Shown piece after piece: positions 1 through 7,460 of a DNA stretch of 11,873 nucleotides. A program made the position numbers and the translations under genes. Origin of the DNA: a bacterium (GTDB lineage: Bacteria; Chloroflexota; Dormibacteria; UBA8260; Bog-877); the NCBI GenBank assembly GCA_021817185.1, contig JAKAVU010000052.1:1-11873 (forward strand). The letters run 5' to 3'. A model generated the notes under the pieces. That model had not been told where the DNA came from, ran no database searches, and worked only from the letters and a program-made list of their open reading frames with translations. Within the stretch, counting starts at the first letter, position 1, and each line of letters opens with the position of its first letter.

Positions 1-1
1 G

Positions 2-2458
2 GTGGGCGACGGCTGGTTGCTGGACGATGTCGGGATCTCGGCGGCGCCGACCTTCGCTGGTGACATGGATGAGTTCACTCGGTGGGCCAGAGAGCGCCTC
101 GGCTCCGGCGCTTCGGTGGTGGCCCTTAGCCTGCAGGAGCAGCGCCTTGGCGAGCTGGCCGACGAACGGGGGGTGGTCCCGATCTCAGCCGAGCGGTTCT
201 CCGCCGGCGACACCCCGATCCCCTCCGGGGCACTGTTGATAGGCCCAGGCGACCTGCGCACCGGGATAGCCTTGGACGCCGCGGGGGTCACGGTCCTGGC
301 CGACGCGGACCTCTTCGGCGCGCAGAAGCGGCGGATCTCGGCGCTGCTGCGCTCGACTCACCGCGCCGAATCCAGTTCCTCCGGACGGCTGCGGCATGCC
401 TCGGGGGGACCCAGCGACCTCTCAGCGTTTCGTCTGAAGCTGGAGCCTGGGGATGTGGTGGTCCACCGGGACCACGGTCTGGGCCGCTTCGTCGGGATGC
501 GCCGGGTGAGCGATGGCGAGGGCGAGCGCGAGTACATGCAGCTTGAGTACGCGGAGGGCAGCAAGCTGTACGTGCCCGCCGAGCACCTCGATCGCGTGGA
601 GCGCTATGTGGGGGGAGCCGACTCCCAGCCGGCGCTCTCGAAACTGGGGTCGGGCGACTGGGAACGCACCCGGAGGTCGGTGCGGCGGCGGATCGACGAG
701 ATCGCCGAGGACCTGGTGCGGCTCTATGCCCAGCGCCAGCAGGCTCTGGGCCACGCGTTCCCCGGCGACTCGCACTGGCAGCAGGAGCTGGAAGCCTCCT
801 TCCCGTACCAGGAGACCAGGGATCAGCTGATGGTCCTGGATGACATCAAGCGGGACATGGAGTCAGACCGGCCCATGGATCGGCTGCTGTGCGGGGACGT
901 GGGCTTCGGCAAGACCGAGATCGCGCTGCGGGCCGCCTTCAAGGCGGTCGAGGGTGGGTTGCAGGTGGCCGTGCTGGTGCCCACGACGGTCCTGGCCCAG
1001 CAGCACTTTCTCACCTTCCAGGACCGGTTGCGGGCGTTCCCGGTCAGGGTCGAGCAGCTGTCGCGGCTGCGCAGCCCCGACGAGGCCAAGGCGGTGATGG
1101 CGGAGCTGGCGGCCGGTACGGTAGACATCGTGATCGGCACCCACCGGCTGCTGCAGCGGGACGTCAAATTCAAGCGCCTCGGACTGGTGGTCCTCGATGA
1201 GGAGCAGCGGTTCGGGGTACGCCAGAAGGAGCGCCTCAAGCAGCTGCGCACCTCGGTGGACATCCTCTCGCTCTCGGCCACCCCGATCCCCAGAACCCTG
1301 CACATGGCGCTGGCCGGCATCCGCGATCTCTCCGTCATCCGGACCCCGCCTGAGGGCCGCCTGCCGATCCGTACCTATGTGACCGCCAAGGAGGACTCGC
1401 TGATCCAGGATGTCATCCGCCGGGAGCTGTCCCGCCGGGGCCAGGTGTACTACGTCCACAACCGGGTCCACAGCATGCTGAAGGAAATGGACCTGCTGCG
1501 CCGGTTAGTCCCGGAGGCGAGGCTGGCCATGGCCCATGGGCAGATGGACGAGCGGGAGCTGGCCAGGGTGATGGTGGAGTTCGCCAACGGCGAGGTCGAT
1601 GTGCTCTGCTGCACCACCATCATCGAGAACGGGCTCGACATCCCCAACGCCAACACCCTGATCGTCGACGACGCTTCCCGCCTCGGCCTGGCCCAGCTCT
1701 ACCAGCTGCGCGGCCGGGTCGGACGGTCCGGCCAGCGAGCCTACGCCTACTTCCTGTACGACCCGAGCCGGTCCCTGACCGAGCAGGCGGACAAGCGCCT
1801 GGATGTGGTGGCGGACCTTCAGGACCTGGGCTCCGGCTTCGCGCTGGCGCTCAAGGACCTCGAGATTCGGGGCGCGGGCAACGTTCTGGGCGAGGCTCAG
1901 CACGGCGACATCGCCGCTGTGGGTATGGAGATGTACAACCATCTGCTGCGCCAGGCCGTGCTCGAGGTGCAGGGGCAGCAGCTGGTGGAGTCGCCCGCCC
2001 AGGTCGCCATCTCCCTGCCGCTGCGAAGTCTGCTCCCCACTGGTTACATCCCGGACGAGCGGCTCCGTCTGCGGGTCTACCAGCAGTTGGCGGCGGCGAC
2101 GAGTGAGGCGGAGCTGGATGAGACCGCGCGCAATCTCCGTCAGCGCTTCGGGCCCCGGCCTCCCGAGGTGGAGAATCTCCTGATCGGCCTTAGGGTCAGG
2201 CTGCTGGCGGCTGAGGCCGGCGCGGTGGCGGTCGAGAGTGACGGGCACCTCCTCACGGTTCGCTTCGAGCCCGGGCACGGTCTGCCGCTGTCCGAGCTGG
2301 CGGCAGGGTTGCCCAAGGTGGTTTCGGCGGGCGCGAACCGGTTGCGGTTCGACACCCGGGCCGCGGGCTCCAGCTGGCCGGATCTGCTGGTCGGGCTGCT
2401 GCGCCGACTCGGAGTGGCGCGCCACGCCTCCACCCGCGCGCCGGTGGAGGTGGCGTGA
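2..2458 (+). CDS. mfd: Transcription-repair coupling factor Mfd (5' truncated)
   Basis: Mfd is a double-stranded DNA translocase. It removes RNA polymerase stalled at DNA damage and recruits UvrA to start nucleotide excision repair. The window opens inside the gene: 818 residues are visible against about 1,150 in the family, so most of the N-terminal UvrB-like part lies upstream and the GTG at base 2 is not a credible start. Numbering from base 2, the RNA-polymerase-interaction domain covers about residues 143-205 (PGDVVVHRDHGLGRF). The helicase core follows, with Walker A GDVGFGKTE (298-306), DEEQ (399-402), SAT (425-427), the IENGLDIP segment (about 541) and RGRVGR (570-575). The C-terminal regulatory domain that contacts the UvrA-binding module fills about 660-818. 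No frameshift or lost catalytic residue is seen. The stop overlaps the start of mazG by four bases (GTGA), so the two are probably translationally coupled. Confidence 0.97.
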   Translation: MGDGWLLDDVGISAAPTFAGDMDEFTRWARERLGSGASVVALSLQEQRLGELADERGVVPISAERFSAGDTPIPSGALLIGPGDLRTGIALDAAGVTVLADADLFGAQKRRISALLRSTHRAESSSSGRLRHASGGPSDLSAFRLKLEPGDVVVHRDHGLGRFVGMRRVSDGEGEREYMQLEYAEGSKLYVPAEHLDRVERYVGGADSQPALSKLGSGDWERTRRSVRRRIDEIAEDLVRLYAQRQQALGHAFPGDSHWQQELEASFPYQETRDQLMVLDDIKRDMESDRPMDRLLCGDVGFGKTEIALRAAFKAVEGGLQVAVLVPTTVLAQQHFLTFQDRLRAFPVRVEQLSRLRSPDEAKAVMAELAAGTVDIVIGTHRLLQRDVKFKRLGLVVLDEEQRFGVRQKERLKQLRTSVDILSLSATPIPRTLHMALAGIRDLSVIRTPPEGRLPIRTYVTAKEDSLIQDVIRRELSRRGQVYYVHNRVHSMLKEMDLLRRLVPEARLAMAHGQMDERELARVMVEFANGEVDVLCCTTIIENGLDIPNANTLIVDDASRLGLAQLYQLRGRVGRSGQRAYAYFLYDPSRSLTEQADKRLDVVADLQDLGSGFALALKDLEIRGAGNVLGEAQHGDIAAVGMEMYNHLLRQAVLEVQGQQLVESPAQVAISLPLRSLLPTGYIPDERLRLRVYQQLAAATSEAELDETARNLRQRFGPRPPEVENLLIGLRVRLLAAEAGAVAVESDGHLLTVRFEPGHGLPLSELAAGLPKVVSAGANRLRFDTRAAGSSWPDLLVGLLRRLGVARHASTRAPVEVA

Positions 2459-3162
2459 GCGCACGGGGGGCGGACGAGGTCGCCGAGCTGTTCCGGGTGA
2501 TGGCGCAGCTGCGCGCCCCCACAGGCTGTCCGTGGGATCGGCAGCAGACCCACCGCAGCCTTCTGCCCTACCTGCTGGAGGAGACGTACGAGCTGATCGA
2601 GGCGGTGGAGTGCGGAGAGGACGCAGAGATCGCCGAGGAGCTGGGTGACCTGCTGGTGGAGGTGGCCATGCACACCGCGATAGCCGAAGATCGCGGCGCG
2701 TTCGGGATCGAGGATGTGGCCGCCGGCGCCACCAGGAAGATGGTCGCCCGGCACCCCCATGTCTTCGGCGACGCCAAAGCCGACAGCCACGAGCAGCTGC
2801 TGGCCAACTGGGACTCGGCCAAGCGCAGCGAGAAGCCGGAGCGGATGTCGGCGCTCGACGGCATCCCGAAGGCGCTGCCGGCGCTGGCTTTGGCCGCCTC
2901 GGTGCAGCGCCGGGCGGCGCGGGGCCGGGTTCCCCGGGGGCAGGACGCCGACCTCCTCGATCAGGCGGCGAAGCTCCTGCGCGAGCTGGACGCCGCCGAT
3001 GCCCAGGGCGCCGAGCGCCTGGTGGGGCAGCTCCTCTTCCTCGTGGTGGAGCTTGCTAGCGAGCGGGGAGTCGACTCGGAAGGTGCCCTGCGCCGGGCCA
3101 CGCGCAAATGGAGCTCCGAATACCGTAGCCGGGAACGACTGGAGCCAGGCGGCGCGCGGTAG
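2455..3162 (+). CDS. mazG: MazG family nucleoside triphosphate pyrophosphohydrolase
   Basis: MazG hydrolyses (d)NTPs to NMPs and pyrophosphate; it removes aberrant nucleotides and in some bacteria affects (p)ppGpp. The GTG start is set by GGAGG at 2446-2450, four bases upstream, and by the four-base overlap with mfd. At 235 residues it is slightly shorter than the two-domain E. coli protein (about 263). The first domain is intact: CPWD at 25-28, EExxE as E42/E43/E46, ExxD as E62/D65, then RHPHVFGD at 99-106. The second domain is recognisable (LLRELD 174-179, GQLLFLVVELA 191-201, ALRRATRKW 211-219) but has lost its acidic metal ligands: the usual E-x-x-G-D-L-L reads LVGQLLF, with Gln192 in place of Asp. 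Activity should therefore lie in domain 1, the reverse of E. coli, where the C-terminal domain is the catalytic one. The family call is secure; the loss of domain 2 function is inferred. Confidence 0.94.
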   Translation: MSARGADEVAELFRVMAQLRAPTGCPWDRQQTHRSLLPYLLEETYELIEAVECGEDAEIAEELGDLLVEVAMHTAIAEDRGAFGIEDVAAGATRKMVARHPHVFGDAKADSHEQLLANWDSAKRSEKPERMSALDGIPKALPALALAASVQRRAARGRVPRGQDADLLDQAAKLLRELDAADAQGAERLVGQLLFLVVELASERGVDSEGALRRATRKWSSEYRSRERLEPGGAR

Positions 3163-3201
3163 CGGTTCGGGCGCAATCCCCACAGGGGTGCTCGAGCGGG
3201 A

Positions 3202-3207
3202 TATACT
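3202..3207 (+). promoter_or_regulatory. Candidate -10 box (TATACT) for the divIC-like gene
   Basis: TATACT lies 39 bases after the mazG stop, inside GC-rich sequence, and matches the -10 consensus at five of six positions. No TTGACA-like hexamer sits 16-18 bases upstream. That place holds a short perfect dyad, CCCC-ACA-GGGG (3178-3188), next to the palindrome GCTCGAGC (3190-3197). A transcript would begin near 3214, very close to the open frame of the divIC-like gene, which leaves no room for a Shine-Dalgarno site. Confidence 0.5.
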
Positions 3208-3395
3208 GCACCGAAATCACTGGCCCCGATGGCCGGTCGCAGTCCCGATCCAGCTCTCACCCCACGTCCAAGCAGATTCCCGCCACCAGCGACCTTGACG
3301 ACTGGAGCGCCCTCCGGGAACTCCGGATCCGTTGGATTCTGTTTCGGCGAGCGCATAACCCGGAGCCGTGGCATCTGCTGGTCCTGGGCGCGGCG

Positions 3396-3719
3396 TTGCT
3401 GGCGTGCTGGATCGCGGTGGCCGCATATTCCAGCTATCGCAGCGATCAGGCACTGCGGGCGCAGCTGACCCAGCTGGGGGCGCAGACCAGCTCGCTGGCC
3501 GGACAGGTGCAGGCGCAGCGTCGCGAGGTCGCCTACGCGGGGACTCCCGCCTGGCAGGCCGAGCTTGCCCGCGCCGACGGACTGGGGGCACAGGGCGAGC
3601 AGACCTATGTGATCGAGACGCCGGCGCAGGCTGCGGGCCCTGGGCCTGTGGAGCAGGCCGCGGCGCAGCTCGGCAGCGCGGTGAACCAGATCTCCCAGGG
3701 GGTGGCGGAGCTCGGCTGA
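3396..3719 (+). CDS. DivIC/FtsB-like septum formation initiator (start uncertain)
   Basis: DivIC/FtsB proteins are small bitopic membrane proteins that join FtsL and FtsQ/DivIB in the divisome. TTG 3396 is the first canonical in-frame start, and it is probably not the real one. The frame is open from 3129, and the residues encoded just upstream have family character: ALRELRIRWILFRR, then a membrane segment (HLLVLGAALLACWIAVAAY, about 3372-3428) that a TTG start would cut in half. A polar coiled-coil follows (YRSDQALRAQLTQLGAQTSS, about 3432-3491), then the region TPAWQAELARADGLGAQGEQ, ending in TYVIE, which matches the DivIC pattern of a short helix followed by G-E-x-x-Y-V-I. An Ala/Gln-rich tail ends the protein. 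Candidate full-length starts are ATC 3216 (eight bases after the -10 box), ATT 3276, or ATG 3229 if one base is missing. Identity rests on architecture and on its place after mazG, as in Firmicutes and Actinobacteria. Confidence 0.72.
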   Translation: MLACWIAVAAYSSYRSDQALRAQLTQLGAQTSSLAGQVQAQRREVAYAGTPAWQAELARADGLGAQGEQTYVIETPAQAAGPGPVEQAAAQLGSAVNQISQGVAELG

Positions 3720-3725
3720 CGTCAC

Positions 3726-3739
3726 GGGCGCGGTCGCCC
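3726..3739 (+). terminator. GC hairpin after the divIC-like gene
   Basis: GGGCG-CGGT-CGCCC forms a perfect 5-bp stem with a 4-base loop, starting seven bases after the stop codon. No T-tract follows, so it is at most a weak or Rho-assisted terminator. It could equally be an upstream element of the next gene. Confidence 0.3.
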
Positions 3740-3776
3740 ACGTAGCCCTGGCCTGCGTTGTAACGTTCACCCCTGC

Positions 3777-4970
3777 GTGCGACCTTCCAAGGCCATCGGG
3801 CCCCTCGCCATCCTGGTAGCGCTGCTGGTCAGCAGCTGCGGAGCCGCTGCCGGTCATGCGGGATCGAGTTCGACCTCCGCCGCAGCCGGACATTCAAACG
3901 CCCCCCCTTACCCGGGCGGCACCGTCAGCGGCTTCCAGGCGGTGGACCTCACCTGGATCAGCACCGAGCAGGGATGGGCCCTGGGGACCGCGGCCGGCTG
4001 TGCCGGACAGCGCTGTGCCACAGTTCTGGAGACCACCGACGGAGGCCGGAGCTGGACGACCGTGGCCGATCTGCATGACTGCTTGCTGGAGGCGGCGCCG
4101 GTGGGATGCCCGGCCGGAGTCCCCCAGGTGAGCCAGCTCCGCTTTGCGACCCCCGACATCGGCTATGCCTACGCGTCCGACGGTGGACCCTTCTCCATGA
4201 CCACGAACGGCGGGCTGTCGTGGCATGTCCAGCCCGGACGCGAGGCCAGCGCCATCAAGGTCGCCTACGGGACGGCGGTCAGGGTGAGCTTCTCCCGCTC
4301 TGGATGTCCCGGACCCTGCGACTGGTCGATTGACGAGGCGCCTTTGGGTCAGACCACCTGGCAGACGCTGTACACGCCTCCCCGAGGTTTCAACCATGGG
4401 CAGGTGGACCTGTTGCGGCAGGGGCCCCGGGACATCTACGCCGCCTTCCTGGGCAACCTCGCCGGCGGTGCGGCCGGGGGCCAGGCAGCGCAGCTGGTGG
4501 TCTCCTCGGACGCGGGAACCTCCTGGACGGCGCTTCCGGACCCCTGCGCGGCTGACCACCCGGGCTACGGGACACGTGCCCTGGCAGCCGCCCCCGGGGG
4601 GGTGCTGATCGCGCTCTGTGAGGATGCGGCCGGATCCCGGGCGGGGGTGGCGGTCTCCACCGATGCGGGCAGGAGCTTCGGGGGAATTGAGTTCCTACCG
4701 AAGCCGCGGTCAGGCATGTACACCGAGATAGCTGCCGCCAGCTCGCACCTGCTGCTGGTCGCGGTGCCCGGGACGGAGCTGGTCCAATCCACCGACGGTG
4801 GCCACCACTGGGTGGTGGTGGTGCGGCTGAGGACGCAGCCTTCGCCCTCGACCCCGACCTCGACCTTCCTAGGCTTCGAAAGCCCGACGGTGGGACGCTG
4901 GATTGGGCCGCCGGACACCCTGTGGACCACGACCGACGCCGGCCTGACCTGGACTTCCCGTCGCTTCTGA
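3777..4970 (+). CDS. Predicted lipoprotein with six Asp-box (BNR/YCF48-like) repeats
   Basis: The product has 397 residues. The N-terminus has a charged start (RPSK), a hydrophobic stretch (AIGPLAILVALLV) and a lipobox VSSC with Cys21, so it should be exported and lipid-anchored. A Ser/Ala-rich linker (22-48) follows. The rest carries six Asp-box motifs of the S/T-x-D-x-G-x-x-W type: TTDGGRSW 86-93, TTNGGLSW 142-149, SSDAGTSW 243-250, STDAGRSF 294-301, STDGGHHW 338-345 and TTDAGLTW 385-392. This predicts a beta-propeller of the BNR/sortilin/YCF48 type. Eight further cysteines (75, 80, 102, 111, 177, 181, 257, 281) could form four disulfides outside the cell. The start is GTG with no Shine-Dalgarno site; TAACGT at 3761-3766 is a weak possible -10, so the mRNA may be nearly leaderless. 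Asp boxes alone do not reveal a substrate: a sialidase is unlikely because no catalytic signature is seen. Function unknown. Confidence 0.85.
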   Translation: MRPSKAIGPLAILVALLVSSCGAAAGHAGSSSTSAAAGHSNAPPYPGGTVSGFQAVDLTWISTEQGWALGTAAGCAGQRCATVLETTDGGRSWTTVADLHDCLLEAAPVGCPAGVPQVSQLRFATPDIGYAYASDGGPFSMTTNGGLSWHVQPGREASAIKVAYGTAVRVSFSRSGCPGPCDWSIDEAPLGQTTWQTLYTPPRGFNHGQVDLLRQGPRDIYAAFLGNLAGGAAGGQAAQLVVSSDAGTSWTALPDPCAADHPGYGTRALAAAPGGVLIALCEDAAGSRAGVAVSTDAGRSFGGIEFLPKPRSGMYTEIAAASSHLLLVAVPGTELVQSTDGGHHWVVVVRLRTQPSPSTPTSTFLGFESPTVGRWIGPPDTLWTTTDAGLTWTSRRF

Positions 4971-5096
4971 CCCCGCCACCCGGCTGGTTATGACTCTCGT
5001 CTCCATGTCCCCGGATCATCCCAGCGGAGCACTCGCCACCCAGGTCGCGGCGACCACGACCCGGCCGAGCGGATGCTCCAGGCAGACCGGGGCGCG

Positions 5097-5144
5097 GTGC
5101 CAGCCCCTGGTCTCCCGGCAAGGGCGCCGGGTGGGGGCTGCCAC
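5097..5144. terminator. Long nested hairpin between convergent transcripts
   Basis: The lipoprotein gene (+) and the tRNA pair (-) converge here. GTG 5097-5099 pairs with CAC 5142-5144; after a C/C mismatch, CAGCCCC 5101-5107 pairs with GGGGCTG 5134-5140; after an internal loop, CCCGGC 5114-5119 pairs with GCCGGG 5126-5131 around a 6-base loop. The structure would form in either transcript. There is no T-tract on either side, so a bidirectional terminator is inferred from position and stability. Nothing else is recognisable between 4971 and 5192. Confidence 0.5.
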
Positions 5145-5192
5145 GGAACCAGCCAGCGGCCACTCAGAGCGCACCTGAGGCGTAGGACGCGG

Positions 5193-5265
5193 TGGCGGTA
5201 CCTGGATTCGAACCAGGGACAACTCGGTTATGAGCCGAGCGCTCTAACCCCTGAGCTATACCGCC
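5193..5265 (-). tRNA. tRNA-Met (CAT), elongator type
   Basis: The minus strand folds as a 73-nt cloverleaf: acceptor GGCGGTA/TACCGCC, D-arm GCTC/GAGC with loop AGGGGTTA, anticodon arm CTCGG-CTCATAA-CCGAG (anticodon CAT at 5230-5232), variable loop TTGTC, T-arm CCTGG-TTCGAAT-CCAGG and discriminator A. The paired position 1-72 and the C11:G24 pair mark it as an elongator type rather than an initiator. The bases after the discriminator read CCG, so CCA is added by enzyme. A CAT anticodon could also belong to lysidine-modified tRNA-Ile2. The acceptor resembles known elongator Met tRNAs more, but this is not proven. It is probably co-transcribed behind the initiator tRNA, 29 bases downstream. Confidence 0.93.
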
Positions 5266-5294
5266 TGATGCCCGCGGCGCTCAGTCGGGGAGCG

Positions 5295-5366
5295 TTGCGG
5301 CGCCAAGATTCGAACTTGGGACCTTCGGGTTATGAGCCCGACGAGCTGCCACTGCTCCACGCCGCT
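5295..5366 (-). tRNA. Initiator tRNA-fMet (CAT)
   Basis: The 72-nt minus-strand cloverleaf has acceptor AGCGGCG/CGCCGCA, D-arm GAGC-AGTGGCA-GCTC, anticodon arm TCGGG-CTCATAA-CCCGA (anticodon CAT at 5332-5334), variable loop AGGTC, T-arm CCAAG-TTCGAAT-CTTGG and discriminator A. Initiator marks are all present: three G-C pairs at 29-31/39-41, A11:T24 in the D-stem, and no pair at 1-72. Position 1 is A rather than the usual C, giving an A/A mismatch. CCA is not encoded (ACG follows). The promoter's -10 box ends five bases before A1, so the transcript may begin at or near the mature 5' end. Confidence 0.95.
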
Positions 5367-5371
5367 CAGGG

Positions 5372-5400
5372 ATTGTAACCGAAGCCGCCGCGGTCGTCAA
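5372..5400 (-). promoter_or_regulatory. Near-consensus promoter of the Met tRNA pair
   Basis: On the minus strand TTGACG (5395-5400) and TACAAT (5372-5377) are separated by exactly 17 bases; each matches the sigma-70 family consensus at five of six positions. This is the only promoter in the window with a clear -35 box, as fits a stable-RNA gene. Only five bases separate the -10 box from tRNA position 1. Confidence 0.85.
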
Positions 5401-5486
5401 AGGTGAGCGTGCCCCGGTCTTTGGTGTGGCCGCTCAGGATGCGGCGAAGGCCACCACCACCCTCCCAGCCGCGATCTCGTTGGGGA

Positions 5487-5511
5487 GCCCCGAGGCCGGG
5501 GCGGATAGAAT
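5487..5511 (+). promoter_or_regulatory. ftsH promoter with upstream dyad, leaderless arrangement
   Basis: TAGAAT (5506-5511) is a good -10 box ending seven bases before the ATG of ftsH, so the transcript should start at or next to that ATG. No -35 hexamer is seen at 16-18 bases. A perfect dyad GCCCCG-AGGC-CGGGGC (5487-5502) occupies the spacer and ends three bases before the -10 box. It could bind a regulator, or be a by-product of base composition. Confidence 0.6.
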
Positions 5512-5518
5512 CTGAGCG

Positions 5519-7408
5519 ATGCCCGGACAACGCCGCGCGGTGGCCTATGTGGTGATCTTTGCCGCCATCCTTGCGATCGCCCTGATCGCCTGGCATATGG
5601 CGCCCGGACCAACCATCCCCACCGCTCCGACCGGAACCCTCCAGCAGGCGCTGCAGAACTACCAGCTCCAGCAGGAGGGTAAGCCAGTTCCCGCGGGGGC
5701 GGTCATAATCAGCTCTGACCCGCACCACCGGGCGGAGGTGCAGAACCAGAGCTCTCCGGTGGATTGGTGGACCACCACCGGCAAGGAGTACCAGACAGTC
5801 CTGGATGGGACCGGCACCGAGACCTTCTTCGCCAAGTACGGCTTCACCAATTGGACCGAACAGAATGCCAACAACAACGTGTTCCTGATCGACTTCTTGC
5901 CCCAGATCGTGCTGGTCTTGGTGATCCTGGGCTTCCTGTGGTTCATGCTCAGGCAGAGCCAGAGCGGCAACAGCCAGGCGATGTCGTTCGGACGCAGCCG
6001 CGCCCGGATGGTTGCCGGCGACAAGCCCCAGGTCACCTTCGGCGACGTCGCCGGGGTGGACGAGGCCAAGCAGGAGCTCGGCGAGATCGTGGAGTTCCTC
6101 AAGTACCCAGACCGCTTCACCTCCCTGGGGGCGCGCATCCCCAAGGGCGTTCTCATGGTCGGCCCTCCGGGGGCGGGCAAGACCCTGCTCAGCAAGGCGG
6201 TGGCCGGGGAGGCCGGGGTGCCGTTCTTCAGCATCTCGGGTTCGGAGTTCGTCGAGATGTTCGTCGGGGTGGGGGCGTCGCGGGTGCGCGATCTGTTCGA
6301 CCAGGCCAAGAAGAACAGCCCCTGCATCGTCTTCGTCGATGAGATCGATGCCGTGGGCCGCCAGCGCGGGGCCGGCCTTGGCGGTGGTCATGACGAGCGT
6401 GAACAGACCCTGAACCAGCTCCTGGTGGAGATGGACGGCTTCGAAACCAACACCCACGTGATCGTCATCGCGGCCACCAACCGCCCCGACGTGCTGGACC
6501 CGGCGCTGCTGCGCCCGGGCCGCTTCGACCGCCATGTGACCCTGGACCGCCCGGACATCCGCGGTCGGGAGGCGATCCTGAAGGTGCACGCCCGCAACAA
6601 GCCGCTCGACACCGAGGTTGACCTCAACACCCTGGCCAAGCAGACGGTGGGCTTCAGCGGGGCCGACCTGGCCAACCTGATCAACGAGGCGGCCATCCTC
6701 TCCGCCCGGCAGAACCGCAAGGTCATCGGGATGAAGGAGCTGGAGGAGGCGATCGCCCGGGTGATCGCGGGGCCGGAGCGAAAGTCCCGCCGGATCTCCG
6801 ACGAGGAGAAGCTGGTGATCGCCTACCACGAGATGGGGCACGCGCTGGTCATGCGCAGCCTGCCGCACTGCGACCCCCCCTACAAGATCAGCATCGTCAG
6901 CCGCGGGATGGCCCTGGGCTGGACCATGCAGTTGCCGGAGCACGACAAGGTCCTGGTCAGCAAGTCGGAGTTGACCGACCAGCTGGCGGGAATTCTCGGG
7001 GGCCGGGTGGCGGAGGAGATCCTCCTCGGGGACGCCAACATCACCACCGGCGCCTCTGATGACATCGGCAAGGCGACCAAGTTGGCGCGGCGCATGGTGA
7101 CGGAGTGGGGGATGAGCGAGAAGCTGGGTCCCTTGGCGTTCGGGACCAAGGAGGAGCTGGTGTTCCTGGGCCGGGATCTCGGGGAGCAGCGCAACTACTC
7201 CGAGGAGGTGGCCGGGGAGATCGACCAGGAGGTGCACTCCCTCGTCGACAACGCCTACCTCACCGCCAAGAAGGTGCTAACGCTGCGGCGGGGAACGCTG
7301 CAGGCGTTGGCCGATCACCTGATCGAGGTGGAATCCATGGACCGCGCCGAGATGGACGAGCTGATCCAGCAGGTGGAGGAGGGGACCCCGCAGGCAGCCG
7401 GCCTGTAG
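5519..7408 (+). CDS. ftsH: ATP-dependent zinc metalloprotease FtsH
   Basis: FtsH is a hexameric membrane AAA+ protease that extracts and degrades unassembled membrane proteins and some soluble regulators. Its 629 residues are a normal length. A short N-terminal tail leads to membrane helix 1 (about 8-27), then an external domain (28-120) and helix 2 (about 121-144). The AAA+ module has Walker A GPPGAGKT (215-222), pore loop FVG (248-250), Walker [10 protein letters not shown] (269-277) and the second region of homology with arginine fingers R332 and R335 (RPGRFDR). The peptidase has HEMGH (437-441) with Asp515 as the expected third zinc ligand in GASDD. The C-terminal tail is short (to 629). 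ATG 5519 is chosen because it precedes the basic N-tail and helix 1 and sits seven bases from a -10 box; there is no Shine-Dalgarno site. It is divergent from the tRNA pair and appears to be a single-gene unit. No defect is seen. Confidence 0.98.
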   Translation: MPGQRRAVAYVVIFAAILAIALIAWHMAPGPTIPTAPTGTLQQALQNYQLQQEGKPVPAGAVIISSDPHHRAEVQNQSSPVDWWTTTGKEYQTVLDGTGTETFFAKYGFTNWTEQNANNNVFLIDFLPQIVLVLVILGFLWFMLRQSQSGNSQAMSFGRSRARMVAGDKPQVTFGDVAGVDEAKQELGEIVEFLKYPDRFTSLGARIPKGVLMVGPPGAGKTLLSKAVAGEAGVPFFSISGSEFVEMFVGVGASRVRDLFDQAKKNSPCIVFVDEIDAVGRQRGAGLGGGHDEREQTLNQLLVEMDGFETNTHVIVIAATNRPDVLDPALLRPGRFDRHVTLDRPDIRGREAILKVHARNKPLDTEVDLNTLAKQTVGFSGADLANLINEAAILSARQNRKVIGMKELEEAIARVIAGPERKSRRISDEEKLVIAYHEMGHALVMRSLPHCDPPYKISIVSRGMALGWTMQLPEHDKVLVSKSELTDQLAGILGGRVAEEILLGDANITTGASDDIGKATKLARRMVTEWGMSEKLGPLAFGTKEELVFLGRDLGEQRNYSEEVAGEIDQEVHSLVDNAYLTAKKVLTLRRGTLQALADHLIEVESMDRAEMDELIQQVEEGTPQAAGL

Positions 7409-7460
7409 CGGGCAGCGGGGCCGGCTCCAGCCCGTGGCCGGTCCGACTGCACATGGGGGT

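Noticed and set aside
1505..2464. Minus-strand open frame opposite the 3' part of mfd
   Set aside because: Codon-bias shadow; composition is unlike a protein and no ribosome site precedes it.
2140..3183. Minus-strand open frame covering the mfd end and all of mazG
   Set aside because: Antisense to two clear genes and without recognisable motifs.
3229..3468. 79-codon plus-strand frame from ATG 3229 as a separate gene
   Set aside because: The downstream part is out of frame with the convincing DivIC-like coding; it is kept only as a possible frameshifted start of that gene.
4990..5178. 62-codon plus-strand frame before the tRNAs
   Set aside because: No ribosome site, Thr/Ser/Arg-rich composition without pattern, and it runs across the terminator-like hairpin.
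5366..7237. Long minus-strand open frame (about 620 codons) opposite ftsH
   Set aside because: It is an antisense shadow of a well-conserved gene in GC-rich DNA; its translation is low-complexity (His/Leu/Gly/Arg) with no family resemblance, and its end runs into the tRNA region.
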